Below are positions 18,570-27,570 of a DNA stretch of 64,000 nt, in pieces. Below the pieces are notes generated by a model. The model had not been told where the DNA came from, ran no database searches, and was given only the letters and a program-made list of their open reading frames with translations. Every line of letters starts with the position of its first letter. Position 1 is the stretch's first letter. Source of the DNA: Desulfuromonadaceae bacterium (GTDB lineage: Bacteria; Desulfobacterota; Desulfuromonadia; Geobacterales; Pseudopelobacteraceae); NCBI GenBank assembly GCA_028687585.1, contig JAQTZV010000020.1:1-64000 (forward strand), read 5' to 3'. Position numbers and translations under genes: made by a program.

Positions 18570-19397
18570 TTAATCAAACAACATGGAAATATCCATAGCG
18601 CGAGGTGAATGTGTCAATGAACCGATTGAAATAATATCTACACCAGTTTCTGCTATAGGCCTTACCGTATCCAGATTGACACCACCCGAAGCCTCCACTA
18701 GTGCCTGTCCGGAAATCAGTTTAACGCAGTCCCGCATAGTATCGATATCCATGTTATCCAACATGATTATGTCAACTCCGGCAGACAGAGCTTCACCAAC
18801 CTGCGACCAAGTTTCGGCCTCAATTTCAATTTTGAGAGTATGTGGTAGATAAGCGCGGGCGCGTCTAACCGCCTCAGCAATGCTGCCAGCCGCCGCGATA
18901 TGGTTTTCCTTGATGAGTACACCATCATAGAGACCGGTGCGATGGTTGATTCCGCCACCAATCCGAACGGCATATTTTTCTATTTCGCGTAAACCGGGGG
19001 TTGTCTTTCGGGTATCCGCAATGCGGACTTTTGTGCCACTAACCGCCTCCACATAGCGGGAGGTAAGTGTGGCGATGCCACACATACGCTGTAGTAGGTT
19101 TAGTGCGACCCGTTCAGCCATTAGAAGATCGGATGCATTACCCTTAATCGTGGCAATTACATCCCCCTTACCGGCCGAAGTCCCTTCCTGAATAACTACG
19201 GTGAATTTCACTGTAGGATCAAGTTTACGGAAAACCATTTCTGCGACATTAACACCGGCTAGCACGAGCGATTCCTTTGCTATAAGGCGAGCAGTAGCGA
19301 AACACTTGTCAGACACAACCGCCTGCGTGGTAATGTCTCCGGTATGTATGTCTTCCAGTAGTGCAAGCTCAATCAGTCGTTCTAAAGATATTTTCAT
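18570..19397 (-). CDS. nadC: Quinolinate phosphoribosyltransferase (NadC)
   Basis: A 275-residue nicotinate-nucleotide pyrophosphorylase (carboxylating), converting quinolinate and PRPP to nicotinate mononucleotide, CO2 and PPi. Signature regions: EDIHTGDITTQAVV at the N-terminus, LLQRMCGIATLTSRYVEAV, RIADTRKTTPGLREIEKYAV, GGGINHRTGLYDGVLIKENH and the barrel end VEASGGVNLDTVRPIAETGV. The PRPP and quinolinate-binding Arg/Lys/His residues appear intact, so this is probably an active enzyme rather than ModD. It has no nadA or nadB beside it. Phthalate is a known ligand mimicking quinolinate in this enzyme family, which may explain an extra copy inside a phthalate-type island. A 3' relic of a second nadC lies at 34559-34624. 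Confidence 0.94.
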   Translation of the reverse strand: MKISLERLIELALLEDIHTGDITTQAVVSDKCFATARLIAKESLVLAGVNVAEMVFRKLDPTVKFTVVIQEGTSAGKGDVIATIKGNASDLLMAERVALNLLQRMCGIATLTSRYVEAVSGTKVRIADTRKTTPGLREIEKYAVRIGGGINHRTGLYDGVLIKENHIAAAGSIAEAVRRARAYLPHTLKIEIEAETWSQVGEALSAGVDIIMLDNMDIDTMRDCVKLISGQALVEASGGVNLDTVRPIAETGVDIISIGSLTHSPRAMDISMLFD

Positions 19398-19559
19398 AGC
19401 TAAACCTCAGTGGAAAATGTGAACTTCTATATCCGTGGCCATTAACGGTCGGCATACGCGGACATTTCTTTAATAATTGCATGACTATCCTATTGATCCT
19501 GCGGAATTACCCATTTCAAAAAGCTGTTCCCGGTAGCCAGTGAGTGTCGCACTTATTCC

Positions 19560-19652
19560 TTGTCACTTCGTACCAAAAAGGTTCTGCGATGACTCGTGCG
19601 ATTACAAAATAGGTACCCACCGAATCGACCAGCGTGCCGTCGATATCAAACA
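19560..19652 (-). pseudogene. Possible HAD-phosphatase relic
   Basis: The minus strand encodes FDIDGTLVDSVG near 19650-19615, the exact first motif of HAD-family phosphatases (catalytic DxD), but the frame lacks a start and the following residues do not continue the family. It could be a 5' fragment left by rearrangement, or chance. Confidence 0.3.
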
Positions 19653-19662
19653 ATCATGATGG

Positions 19663-20199
19663 TCATTGATCCGCACCGTCACACTCTGTTGAAAGAGGCA
19701 GCTTGATTATATCTCGGTTGCCCAGGCCAAGCGAATTGTCGATGAAATATATACGATGAGGTTCAATTCTGTACCAACGCACTTTAGCCAATGCCTTGAC
19801 TATTACCGCTGGGGCCTGCGCCAGCATACCTACCACGGGAAATTTCTGCCCGTATAATTTGCGAGCTTTTTCTTCTTCGATACCTGAAATCTCGCTGGCA
19901 ATACCTTCGATCTGTACTCCTTTGATCTCCAGCCAGTCTGAATAATCCTCTTGAATTGTCACGCCGACTCGCGGGTTTTGCGACAAATTCAGGCAGTGAC
20001 GGCTCGCTGGTGATGATAGAAAATAGAGGGTGCAACCATCGTTGACATAAAAGACCGCCGCCGCCCACGGACCTTCGCTACTGCACGTGGCAAGGTTGGC
20101 AACGTGATGGGCATGTAGGTAGTGTTGCACCTGCTTGGGCTGACTTAGCAGAGTTTTGTGAGCCAACTTGATGTGTAGAATAAGCAAAGTCCTCTTCAA
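19663..20199 (-). CDS. FMN-binding split-barrel (PNPOx-like) protein, copy 1
   Basis: Up to 178 residues; the start is uncertain (TTG at 20199, or a later codon, since the paralogue begins closer to the HHVA motif). The fold is the pyridoxamine-5'-phosphate-oxidase-like split barrel: HHVANLATCSSEGPWAAAVF, then LYFLSSPASRHCLNLSQNPR, and VQIEGIASEI, typical of small FMN- or heme-binding proteins. The C-terminus KVRWYRIEPHRIYFIDNSLG is shared almost exactly with copy 2 at 40854-41318. Neither copy can be assigned a reaction. Because both are linked to ribBA/ribH, handling of a flavin is a reasonable guess but not shown. Confidence 0.75.
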   Translation of the reverse strand: MKRTLLILHIKLAHKTLLSQPKQVQHYLHAHHVANLATCSSEGPWAAAVFYVNDGCTLYFLSSPASRHCLNLSQNPRVGVTIQEDYSDWLEIKGVQIEGIASEISGIEEEKARKLYGQKFPVVGMLAQAPAVIVKALAKVRWYRIEPHRIYFIDNSLGLGNRDIIKLPLSTECDGADQ

Positions 20200-20539
20200 A
20201 TTGCGGTTATCGGCTTGTAGGCATCCTGTTTATAAGGGTTGGCCACCATTCTCAACTGTCAGTAGTTTTGAAATATATTTCATCTGGTCAAGTAAAGTGT
20301 GCGCATGTCTCAAAAAGGCACACGCGCAAGAAGCTGTCCGGTAGAAAACATGAAATCAACTTCCCCATCAGACTCCGTTTTCCTAATTTTCCAACAGTGG
20401 AAGATTTTTACACTATATTTTCTTTCGACTATCTTAATAACATAGTTAAGTAATATTCTGAAAAAACCACATCCTATATTCGTCATCTAAGTATCCATTT
20501 TTCTAAATACATGATCTATATTTGATAAAATTTTTGTGC
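20200..20539. other. AT-rich intergenic region
   Basis: About 340 bp between two minus-strand genes. No gene, repeat or clear promoter was recognised; the right half is very AT-rich. Confidence 0.4.
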
Positions 20540-21649
20540 TCAGATGCGCTGAGCACAAGTGTTCTTCACCTTGTGTTTGAGTTCTGAGAGAGTGCGCGAT
20601 CCTGTGTACCACAGACAGAGCCTGAGCTCTTCTGTAAGCCTTTCAACCTCCGCCACCACTCTGTGTGCAGAATCGAATGACCATCTTAGAAAAGGCAGCC
20701 CCATGCCAGTTGCAGTGGCACCCATGGCCAAGGACTTGGCCATATCCGCACCTGTCCGGATGCCACCGGAGGCAAGCACTTCGATCTTTCGTGGCAGAAT
20801 ACGAAGTGCTGCCTCCAGAGTTTCAGCAGTTTTTACACCCAATTCAAGAACTGGGCTGAGTCGCATTCGGCCTGATTCAGCTTCAATTCGGCTCCAGCAG
20901 GTTCCACCCATCCCCGCAACATCAAGCGCCGCAATCGGACAAGTGCGAATCCTTTGAAGTGCCACATCGGAGAACCCGTAGCCGACTTCTTTGATCATTA
21001 TTGGGTAAGGGAAATCAGCGCACAGAGTTTCCAATTTACCGAGGAGACCGGTAAAGTCGAGTATTCCATTGCGCTGAACAACTTCATGCATGGGATTCAA
21101 ATAGAGAACAAGGCCATCGGCTCCGATTGCCTCAACTGCATCGCGGCACTTCTGCACTGTCAGACCGCAGTTAAGGTGGACTAGCCCCAGGTCGGCCAAA
21201 AGCAGGATGTCGGGTGCCCACCGGCGCACTTCGAAGCTTGGACGGGTCTCAGGGTATTCAAGCATTATCTGCTGGGACCCCACTGTCATGGCAAGCCCGA
21301 TATGCTGAGCAGCCTCTGCCAAGTTCCGGTTGATTCGCTCCGACTTCTTGCCGCCACCGGTGAGACTGGAGATCATAATCGGCAGTTCAAGGCGATGGCC
21401 AAGGAAGGTAGTCGAAAGATCTATCTCGGCGTAGTTGAAGTTGGGAAGGTCACCGATAAGTTCGAAGTGCTCGAAACCGTTGGTGGTTTCCGATTCCACC
21501 ATTCTGGTAAGACACGTATCAATGTGACGATCCTTTCCGGCACCCACATTAGCGTATTCCATCGGGTATCCCATGTAAATCGGTTTTCTGGTTGCGATCT
21601 TGGCTGCGATGTCAGGAGGGGCCGAAAAAAGCTGACTGGATATGGTCAT
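20540..21649 (-). CDS. fni: Type 2 isopentenyl-diphosphate delta-isomerase
   Basis: A 369-residue FMN- and NADPH-dependent IDI-2, interconverting isopentenyl and dimethylallyl diphosphate. A TIM-barrel flavoprotein pattern is visible: LPIMISSLTGGGKKSERINR, AMTVGSQQIMLEYPE, DGLVLYLNPMHEVVQ, PIMIKEVGYGFS, AALDVAGMGGTCWSRIE and the phosphate-binding end VLASGGIRTGADMAKSLAMG. Presence in this island is notable because UbiX uses a dimethylallyl phosphate donor to build prenylated FMN. It is a lone gene with about 100 bp to the universal-stress-protein gene upstream. A free-standing fni within a flavin and ubiX/ubiD island is best explained as cofactor supply, although general isoprenoid metabolism cannot be excluded. 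Confidence 0.9.
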   Translation of the reverse strand: MTISSQLFSAPPDIAAKIATRKPIYMGYPMEYANVGAGKDRHIDTCLTRMVESETTNGFEHFELIGDLPNFNYAEIDLSTTFLGHRLELPIMISSLTGGGKKSERINRNLAEAAQHIGLAMTVGSQQIMLEYPETRPSFEVRRWAPDILLLADLGLVHLNCGLTVQKCRDAVEAIGADGLVLYLNPMHEVVQRNGILDFTGLLGKLETLCADFPYPIMIKEVGYGFSDVALQRIRTCPIAALDVAGMGGTCWSRIEAESGRMRLSPVLELGVKTAETLEAALRILPRKIEVLASGGIRTGADMAKSLAMGATATGMGLPFLRWSFDSAHRVVAEVERLTEELRLCLWYTGSRTLSELKHKVKNTCAQRI

Positions 21650-21748
21650 CTCTATCAGACCCTACTTGGATGTACTGTAACTCGTTAAGGTCTGTTAAAT
21701 TATTCAATGCCCATATTTTTTTAGATTATATCAATTCCCCTGAATATA

Positions 21749-22567
21749 TTAATGTGAAAACAGCATGGGTACGGTCATATGGTTCATCAGATGTTTAGCT
21801 ACCGGGCTGAGCACAATGCCACCACTGCGTGAAGCAGAGTAAGCCCCCATAACTAGCAGATCCATTTTCAGTTCAAAAACATGATTAAGAAGAAGGTCGC
21901 CAACTGTGATGACAGAACTTGCAAAGATCTGTTCATGCCCAACGGGCACTTGGTGTAGTGCCAAATATGAGCTAATTTTGCGTACATTCTCAAGGCCAAT
22001 GTCGCTGTCATCCCTGAACGGGCTTATGGTGACGACACTAACTTGTTGGGCTTTTTTCAGAATTGGCATTGAATCTTTGACAGACCGTGATGCCTCTCTT
22101 CCGGATTTCCATGCAATCATCACGCGCGTTCCGGGCAGGTGAAAGGAACCGGTGCGTGGTACTATCAGCAGCGGACATCCGGCCCTCAGTCCCAATTGTT
22201 CTGGAAGATCGAAGGCGGTGTTGGGCTCATTTGAGGCAGTATCCGGTTGGCCGACAATCACTAAATCGGTGTAGTATGTATAGCGATTGAGTATTCCGGC
22301 AATACTTGCACCGACAACGCTGCAATCAACATGTAGCCATTCCGCTGATATCCCAGCATGTGTGGTTCTTTCCGTAAATAAGATCTCTGCCTTCCGTACT
22401 AAATCTGCTGTTTCCAGTTCATCTCGACTTGTGTAATAGGCGTGCGAGACAGCATAGATCCCCTTCAGATGTGCCCCATGTGTACGGGCTAAGTTGATTG
22501 CTAACTCTAGCCTAGCAAGATAGCTGGGTGAGTGGTCGATGTGAAGAAGTAGATCCTTAAATGCCAT
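21749..22567 (-). CDS. Universal stress protein, tandem UspA domains
   Basis: A 272-residue protein with two UspA-like domains. The first (about 1-140) starts MAFKDLLLHIDHSPSYLARLE. The second (about 150-272) ends with LLVMGAYSASRSGGIVLSPVAKHLM, which carries the Gly-rich nucleotide-binding motif in GAYSASRSGGIVLSPVA. The ATP-binding motif of the first domain is weaker (IVGQPDTASNEP). Such proteins are general stress or energy-status factors. The gene stands alone between fni and the ABC transporter, transcribed leftward, with a CAAGGAGATTTT ribosome binding site. Confidence 0.85.
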   Translation of the reverse strand: MAFKDLLLHIDHSPSYLARLELAINLARTHGAHLKGIYAVSHAYYTSRDELETADLVRKAEILFTERTTHAGISAEWLHVDCSVVGASIAGILNRYTYYTDLVIVGQPDTASNEPNTAFDLPEQLGLRAGCPLLIVPRTGSFHLPGTRVMIAWKSGREASRSVKDSMPILKKAQQVSVVTISPFRDDSDIGLENVRKISSYLALHQVPVGHEQIFASSVITVGDLLLNHVFELKMDLLVMGAYSASRSGGIVLSPVAKHLMNHMTVPMLFSH

Positions 22568-22968
22568 AAAATCTCCTTGGGAGCTTATTTCCCCTATTCC
22601 TATGTTGTTGAGCCATTGATAAATCCGGTGACAATTTAACCAGAGGGTGAAGCTCGTGCTTACTCAGGATGTTATTCGTACCAATGTTGATCCATTTGCG
22701 GCATCTCACAGCAGGTGTCATTGTCATCGACAACTTCTTCGATCCTGTGGCCTGCGCAGCGCTCTGATCATGGTTTTCTTCACTCCTTAATTTTCACTCG
22801 ACTCTTAGTTCCATTCTCACAAATCTCCAATACCTGCTCTGAACGAAGAGTTGGGTGGCCATGTCCTACTATATACTTCGCCGGTGTCGCGTTGGTATGT
22901 TTACAACATGAACGGTTCATTTATGCCGTGGCTCGCTCGGCAGGCAGAAGTGAGTGGCATAGCGGGGC
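22568..22968. other. Intergenic region before livF end
   Basis: About 400 bp downstream of livF and upstream of the Usp gene, both on the minus strand. It should contain the end of the transporter operon and the Usp promoter. No terminator stem with a T-run, no gene and no recognisable relic could be identified. Confidence 0.4.
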
Positions 22969-23682
22969 TTACCCTCCGAGATAGGCGGAAACAATATGTT
23001 TGTCTTCCAGCAGGTCCGATGCTTTACCTTCCATGATGATCCGGCCCGCCTCCATCACATAACCACGCGTAGCAATTCTTAATGCCGCCTTGGCATTTTG
23101 TTCGATTAGGAGGATCGGAATATTCTCTTTATGCAATGCAAGCAGAATCATAAAAATATCCTCGATGATCAGCGGCGCCAGCCCCAGAGAAGGCTCATCT
23201 AGCATCAGCAGTTTGGGCCTGGCCATAATACCTCGACCAATGGCCAACATCTGCTGTTCGCCACCGCTTAAAGTGCCAGCAAACTGAGTCCGCCGTTCTT
23301 TCAAACGGGGGAAATAATCAAAAACACGATTCAGGTCATCGGCGATCGATTGCTTCGTACTCTTGCTGTGATGATGGTAGGTTCCCATCATCAAGTTGTC
23401 CTGTATGGAAAGCCCTTTGAAAACTTCCCGACCCTCTGGAACCTGAGAGATACCAATACGCACAATCTGACTGGAGCTTTTTCCGGATATCTCCTGCCCG
23501 TCAAAAACTATGCTCCCCTGACTGGCGGTAACAATCCCCGAAATACTCATAAGTAGCGTGGATTTGCCTGCACCGTTGGCGCCCAATACACTGACAATCT
23601 CATTTTCATTCACTTTCAAAGAAATCCCTTTTAGTGCCTGAATTCCTCCGTAGTCTACGTTCAAATTTTCTATTGTAAGCAT
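22969..23682 (-). CDS. livF: ABC transporter ATP-binding protein, LivF-type
   Basis: A 237-residue ATPase of the branched-chain-amino-acid (HAAT) transporter family. Walker A GANGAGKSTLL, Q-loop region GISQVPEGREVFKGLSIQDN, signature LSGGEQQMLAIGRG and Walker B LLMLDEPSLGLAP are all intact. It is last of the livKHMGF set and is separated from livG by 2 bp. HAAT-type transporters also import aromatic acids such as hydroxybenzoates and, in some bacteria, phthalate. Position downstream of CoA-transferases and ubiD points to import of the island's substrate rather than leucine. Confidence 0.93.
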   Translation of the reverse strand: MLTIENLNVDYGGIQALKGISLKVNENEIVSVLGANGAGKSTLLMSISGIVTASQGSIVFDGQEISGKSSSQIVRIGISQVPEGREVFKGLSIQDNLMMGTYHHHSKSTKQSIADDLNRVFDYFPRLKERRTQFAGTLSGGEQQMLAIGRGIMARPKLLMLDEPSLGLAPLIIEDIFMILLALHKENIPILLIEQNAKAALRIATRGYVMEAGRIIMEGKASDLLEDKHIVSAYLGG

Positions 23683-23684
23683 AA

Positions 23685-24437
23685 TTATTTCCCCAGGTAG
23701 GCTGTAATTACATCGGAATTATTGCGAATTTCCTCGGGGGTACCTTGGGCAATTTTGGTACCGTAGTTGATGACGATGATTTCATCAGCAACGCGCATAA
23801 CCATCCTCATATCGTGTTCCACCAAGAGAATTGTTATTCCCCGCTCTTTAATTTTGAGCAGGTCTTCAGCAAGCTGTTCAGTTTCTTTTCCATTCAATCC
23901 GGCTGCCGGCTCATCAAAAAGAACTAGTTCAGGTTCTGAGGCTAGGGTGCGGGCTATCTCCATCAGCCTCTGTTCACCCATGGCCAGACTCCCCGCCAGC
24001 AGATGAGATCTATCTCCCAAGCCTACAAACGCCAATTCTTGCAAAGCACGTTCTCGGGCTTTCTCTTCATCAGCTCGGCAGAGAGGAAGGCGCAAAGCGG
24101 CAGCACAAAGACCAGTATTGGTACGTAAATGACAACCCACCATGACATTTTCGAGGGCTGTCATTTCGGGAAAAGTTCTAATATTCTGAAAAGTCCGGGA
24201 GATACCCTTTTTGGCCCGCATGTGTGGCGGATAAGCATTTATCACTTCACCATTGAAGGTAACGGTACCGTGAGTCGCAGTTATCAGTCCGGTTATCATA
24301 TTGAAGGTGGTTGTTTTTCCGGCTCCATTGGGACCGATCAGAGCTTTGATCCTTCCCTTTTCCACCCCGAAACTAACTTGTTTTACCGCAGTCAGACCCT
24401 GAAAAGTCTTAGTCAGATCTTTAACTTCTAGAATCAC
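23685..24437 (-). CDS. livG: ABC transporter ATP-binding protein, LivG-type
   Basis: A 250-residue ATPase pairing with LivF. Walker A is GPNGAGKTTTFNMITG, followed by the LivG-typical GISRTFQNIRTFPEMTALENVMVGCH; the signature is LAMGEQRLMEIARTL and Walker B is ELVLFDEPAAGLN. The C-terminal VINYGTKIAQGTPEEIR agrees with LivG. The gene overlaps livM by 4 bp, implying coupled translation. It forms part of the presumed aromatic-acid uptake system of the island. Confidence 0.93.
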   Translation of the reverse strand: MILEVKDLTKTFQGLTAVKQVSFGVEKGRIKALIGPNGAGKTTTFNMITGLITATHGTVTFNGEVINAYPPHMRAKKGISRTFQNIRTFPEMTALENVMVGCHLRTNTGLCAAALRLPLCRADEEKARERALQELAFVGLGDRSHLLAGSLAMGEQRLMEIARTLASEPELVLFDEPAAGLNGKETEQLAEDLLKIKERGITILLVEHDMRMVMRVADEIIVINYGTKIAQGTPEEIRNNSDVITAYLGK

Positions 24438-25366
24438 GGGGCTCTCCTTGCGTTAATTTGTCTTATTATTCCCAATAATCCTTTCGGCATGTAGAGCAGA
24501 AGAAGAATCAGAATAATGCCAGTAATCGCCATCTGGTAATCAAGAAAAGATTCCAGCAGTTCCGGAATGCTCTTCATTATGGCGGTGCCGATCAGTACGC
24601 CAAAAATTGTCCGGATGCCTCCGAGAACAACGATAATAATCATTTCTACTGAATTTGAGAGATCTGCGAGTTGGGGGGAGATAAAACTGTTCGAATGCGC
24701 GTAGAGGCTGCCAGCCAAAGAAGCATATACGGCAGAGATAATGAAAGCTTGTATCTTGTATTTGGCAATATCGATACCCATTGAGGCTGCCGCAACGTCG
24801 TCACCTCGAATCGCCAGCATTGCTCTGCCGACGCGGGAGTTAACTATGTTGCGCGTAACAAGCAACACCAGCATGGCAATAATCCAAATGAGATAGTAAT
24901 ACTCAACATCACTCTTGAAGATGAAGCCAGCTACTTTCAAGGGGGCAATATCCCTGAAACCGTCAGGACCGCCGGTATACTCTGCAAGCGAGACTAAGAG
25001 GGATTGAATTATTAGACCAACACCTAATGTAGCAATTGCAAGATAATATCCTTTTAGGCGCAATACGGGTGCACCAACTACGTAGGCAACAATGGCGGTG
25101 GATACGACACCGGCCACCATAGCGGCTAGATGGTCAAAGTGATACCTCGTGACAAGAACTGCGGAACTGTACGCGCCAAGTGTGAAAAATGACGCCTGAC
25201 ATAAAGAGAGCTGTCCAGCGAAACCGACCAACAGGTCAATCCCTGTGGCTGCAATAACGTAAGTGCCGATTATTACCAACACATGGATCCAGTAAGAGCC
25301 TGGCATAAGCACCGGTAGCAGAAAAATAAAAAGGGCGAATAGAATGTAAGGTATGGCTCGTTTCAT
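24434..25366 (-). CDS. livM: ABC transporter permease, LivM-type
   Basis: A 310-residue inner-membrane permease with about eight to nine hydrophobic helices. The LivM family markers are present: GIDLLVGFAGQLSLCQASFFTLGAYS, YYLAIATLGVGLIIQSLLV and the cytoplasmic EAA-like region VGRAMLAIRGDDVAAASMGID. It ends RRAP just inside livG. It forms the translocation channel together with LivH, 3 bp upstream. Confidence 0.93.
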   Translation of the reverse strand: MKRAIPYILFALFIFLLPVLMPGSYWIHVLVIIGTYVIAATGIDLLVGFAGQLSLCQASFFTLGAYSSAVLVTRYHFDHLAAMVAGVVSTAIVAYVVGAPVLRLKGYYLAIATLGVGLIIQSLLVSLAEYTGGPDGFRDIAPLKVAGFIFKSDVEYYYLIWIIAMLVLLVTRNIVNSRVGRAMLAIRGDDVAAASMGIDIAKYKIQAFIISAVYASLAGSLYAHSNSFISPQLADLSNSVEMIIIVVLGGIRTIFGVLIGTAIMKSIPELLESFLDYQMAITGIILILLLLYMPKGLLGIIRQINARRAP

Positions 25367-25369
25367 CGG

Positions 25370-26251
25370 CTAATCCTCAGTGCGTTTCATTAATCCAGAC
25401 GGTTTGATAAACAGGATTAAAAGTAGTGCCAAGAAGGCAATAGTGTCTTTAAAGAAGGAGGAAATATAGCCCGTAGCAAGGTTTTCTAAAAGACCGAGGA
25501 CAATTCCGCCGATCACGGCACCCGGATAGCTTCCCACACCACCCAACACCGCAGCGGCAAACCCTTTTAGCCCCATCATTGTCCCTCCGTCATATACCAT
25601 GAAGGAAATAGGGGCAATCATCATTCCTCCCAACCCACCAATGGCCCCACCCAGAAAGAAGGAAATTGTTACAAAGTTCTTTACATCGATCCCCATAAGA
25701 CTGGCAGCGCGAGGGTTCTCGGCACAGGCCCGCATCGCCTTTCCGATGAATGTTTTTTCGAAAAAAAACCAGAGGCTGCAGGAGGTGACAACCACCGTCC
25801 CGATCACCCAGAGGATCTGCGGAGAAAAACTTGCACCCAAAAATGAAATGCTTTTCATCTCTACAAAAGTAGGGGCAGAATATGGGGACTTGCCCCAAAT
25901 CAAAAGCGCAACACCTTTTAAAAAGGTGGAAGCTCCCAGAGTAAGGAGTATGAGTAGAAGAAGCGTTGGCTTCTTTAACGGCCTTATGATGAATCGGTCG
26001 AAGACGACACCGATGCAACCAACAATGATAGTTGACAGTACCAGTGCCACAGGCATGGGAAGCTTGAGGCCAGCATGCAAAGAGATCATCGTCATGGCGC
26101 CGAGCATCAGAAATTCACCTTGGGCTAGATTGACCACTCTAGTGACGTTGTAGATCATATTGAATCCCAGCGCCACCAAGGCATAGATGGATCCACTGGT
26201 GAGTCCGGCAAAGATAAATTGAACGGCCAGTGATAGTTGATAGTTTTCCAT
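25370..26251 (-). CDS. livH: ABC transporter permease, LivH-type
   Basis: A 293-residue permease with about eight membrane helices. LivH features: GLTSGSIYALVALGFNMIY, TRVVNLAQGEFLMLGA, IGKAMRACAENPRAASLMGID (the loop contacting the ATPases) and FAAAVLGGVGSYPGAVIGG. It is located 2 bp after livK and 3 bp before livM on the same strand. Confidence 0.93.
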   Translation of the reverse strand: MENYQLSLAVQFIFAGLTSGSIYALVALGFNMIYNVTRVVNLAQGEFLMLGAMTMISLHAGLKLPMPVALVLSTIIVGCIGVVFDRFIIRPLKKPTLLLLILLTLGASTFLKGVALLIWGKSPYSAPTFVEMKSISFLGASFSPQILWVIGTVVVTSCSLWFFFEKTFIGKAMRACAENPRAASLMGIDVKNFVTISFFLGGAIGGLGGMMIAPISFMVYDGGTMMGLKGFAAAVLGGVGSYPGAVIGGIVLGLLENLATGYISSFFKDTIAFLALLLILFIKPSGLMKRTED

Positions 26252-26253
26252 AG

Positions 26254-27426
26254 TTATCTAGCCAGCCTGAACTTTCCGCCCTTCACCTGGAGCATGACAG
26301 CGTCCGCCTTCTGCAGCCCCCGGTGATCGTCCTTGCTAAAGGAATAGGTGCCGCCGTAAACGGCGGGAAAGTTTTTGATCTTTTCTATCTCGGAGTGAAC
26401 CTTTTCACTGTCTTCTGGACCTCGTACCTTTGCCCGTTTCAAGGCTTCTACCAAGACGCGGATGGCATCGTAAGCTACCACAGCATAAATATCCGGCATT
26501 TTACTGAACTTCTTCTGGTAGGCATCAGAGAATTCCTTCATGATCTTCTTCTGCGGATAAGAATTGTTAAGTTCTTGCCAAACAACGAAATAAGCGCCAG
26601 GGAGGAGCAGGTTGTCGGGCTCATTGCCTTCCATCAGCTTAAGGAAGGAGTCGGAGATATTGCCGTGGCCGGTTACGTAAGGAATCTTGAAGCCCATCTG
26701 ATTGAAGTTCTTGGCCACAACGGCGTTGGGTTTACCACTTACCCCCACTATGAGAGCCTGCGGGTTGATGGCCTTCAGCCTGGCAAGCTGGGGCGTTACA
26801 TCCATATCGTTGACATTGAACCGCTCGCTGGCAATTTGAATGCCGTATTTTTTTGCTTCCCTGGTAGTCACTTCAAACCAGGTTTGGCCTGTGGAGTCGT
26901 TGGCGCAGAGCAGGGCCACGCGCTTGATGCCTTTTTTTGCGAAATAGTCATAGATCGTCTCCACCATACCGGTCGTATGTACAAAACCGGCAAAAGAGAA
27001 AGAATCCGGATAATTGGGCTCAAAGGATCCGGAGAGGGAGTACATCGTTGTCTTCTCTGCCTGAGCCACGGGTTTGGCCGCATTGGAGGTAGCGGTTATC
27101 GACGTAGCAATCATGGCGGAGACCTTGTCGCGTTGGATCATTTTTTTGGCATTGGTGGACGCTTTCTCGGGATTACTTTGATTGTCGTAAATCACGAGCT
27201 CTAGAGGATGGCCGTCAATGCCCCCGCTGGCATTAACCTGCTCGGCATAAAGTTGAACCGCACGCAGTTCAGGTTCACCTAGCCACGCCGCATATCCAGT
27301 CGTGTCGAGGTTTACCCCAATCTTCAAAGCTGGTTTTCCTGCTACTGCAGAATGCGGTAGAGATAGTGGTAGAATTAAGAAGGCCAACAGCCAAAACCCA
27401 GCTAATATGATCACATTATTTTTCAT
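26254..27426 (-). CDS. livK: ABC transporter substrate-binding protein, LivK-type
   Basis: A 390-residue periplasmic binding protein of the type 1 fold (Peripla_BP_6). The signal peptide spans about residues 1-29 (LLAFLILPLSLPHSAVAG). The mature start KPALKIGVNLDTTGYAAWLGEPELRA and the segment IYDNQSNPEKASTNAKKMI are typical. The ligand is not predictable from sequence. Context suggests an aromatic dicarboxylate: the gene lies directly downstream of two CoA-transferases (144 bp) and upstream of livHMGF. A good ribosome binding site (AAAGGAGATACAA) precedes the start. Confidence 0.92.
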   Translation of the reverse strand: MKNNVIILAGFWLLAFLILPLSLPHSAVAGKPALKIGVNLDTTGYAAWLGEPELRAVQLYAEQVNASGGIDGHPLELVIYDNQSNPEKASTNAKKMIQRDKVSAMIATSITATSNAAKPVAQAEKTTMYSLSGSFEPNYPDSFSFAGFVHTTGMVETIYDYFAKKGIKRVALLCANDSTGQTWFEVTTREAKKYGIQIASERFNVNDMDVTPQLARLKAINPQALIVGVSGKPNAVVAKNFNQMGFKIPYVTGHGNISDSFLKLMEGNEPDNLLLPGAYFVVWQELNNSYPQKKIMKEFSDAYQKKFSKMPDIYAVVAYDAIRVLVEALKRAKVRGPEDSEKVHSEIEKIKNFPAVYGGTYSFSKDDHRGLQKADAVMLQVKGGKFRLAR

Positions 27427-27570
27427 TTGTATCTCCTTTCAAATCGTCCAAGTTTAACAGTTTATTATTATAGATAATCTTCGACAAGTCATAACTAAGT
27501 CATATCTATTGTATAAGGTTGCCGTCGTCGATGCGTGATTAATAAGGTTGCTTTCTCCTCTACATTCAGA

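Noticed and set aside
18583..18852. Plus-strand open frame opposite nadC
   Set aside because: It is the antisense of a well-conserved nadC; its recurrence at 34.6 kb reflects the nadC relic, not a second gene.
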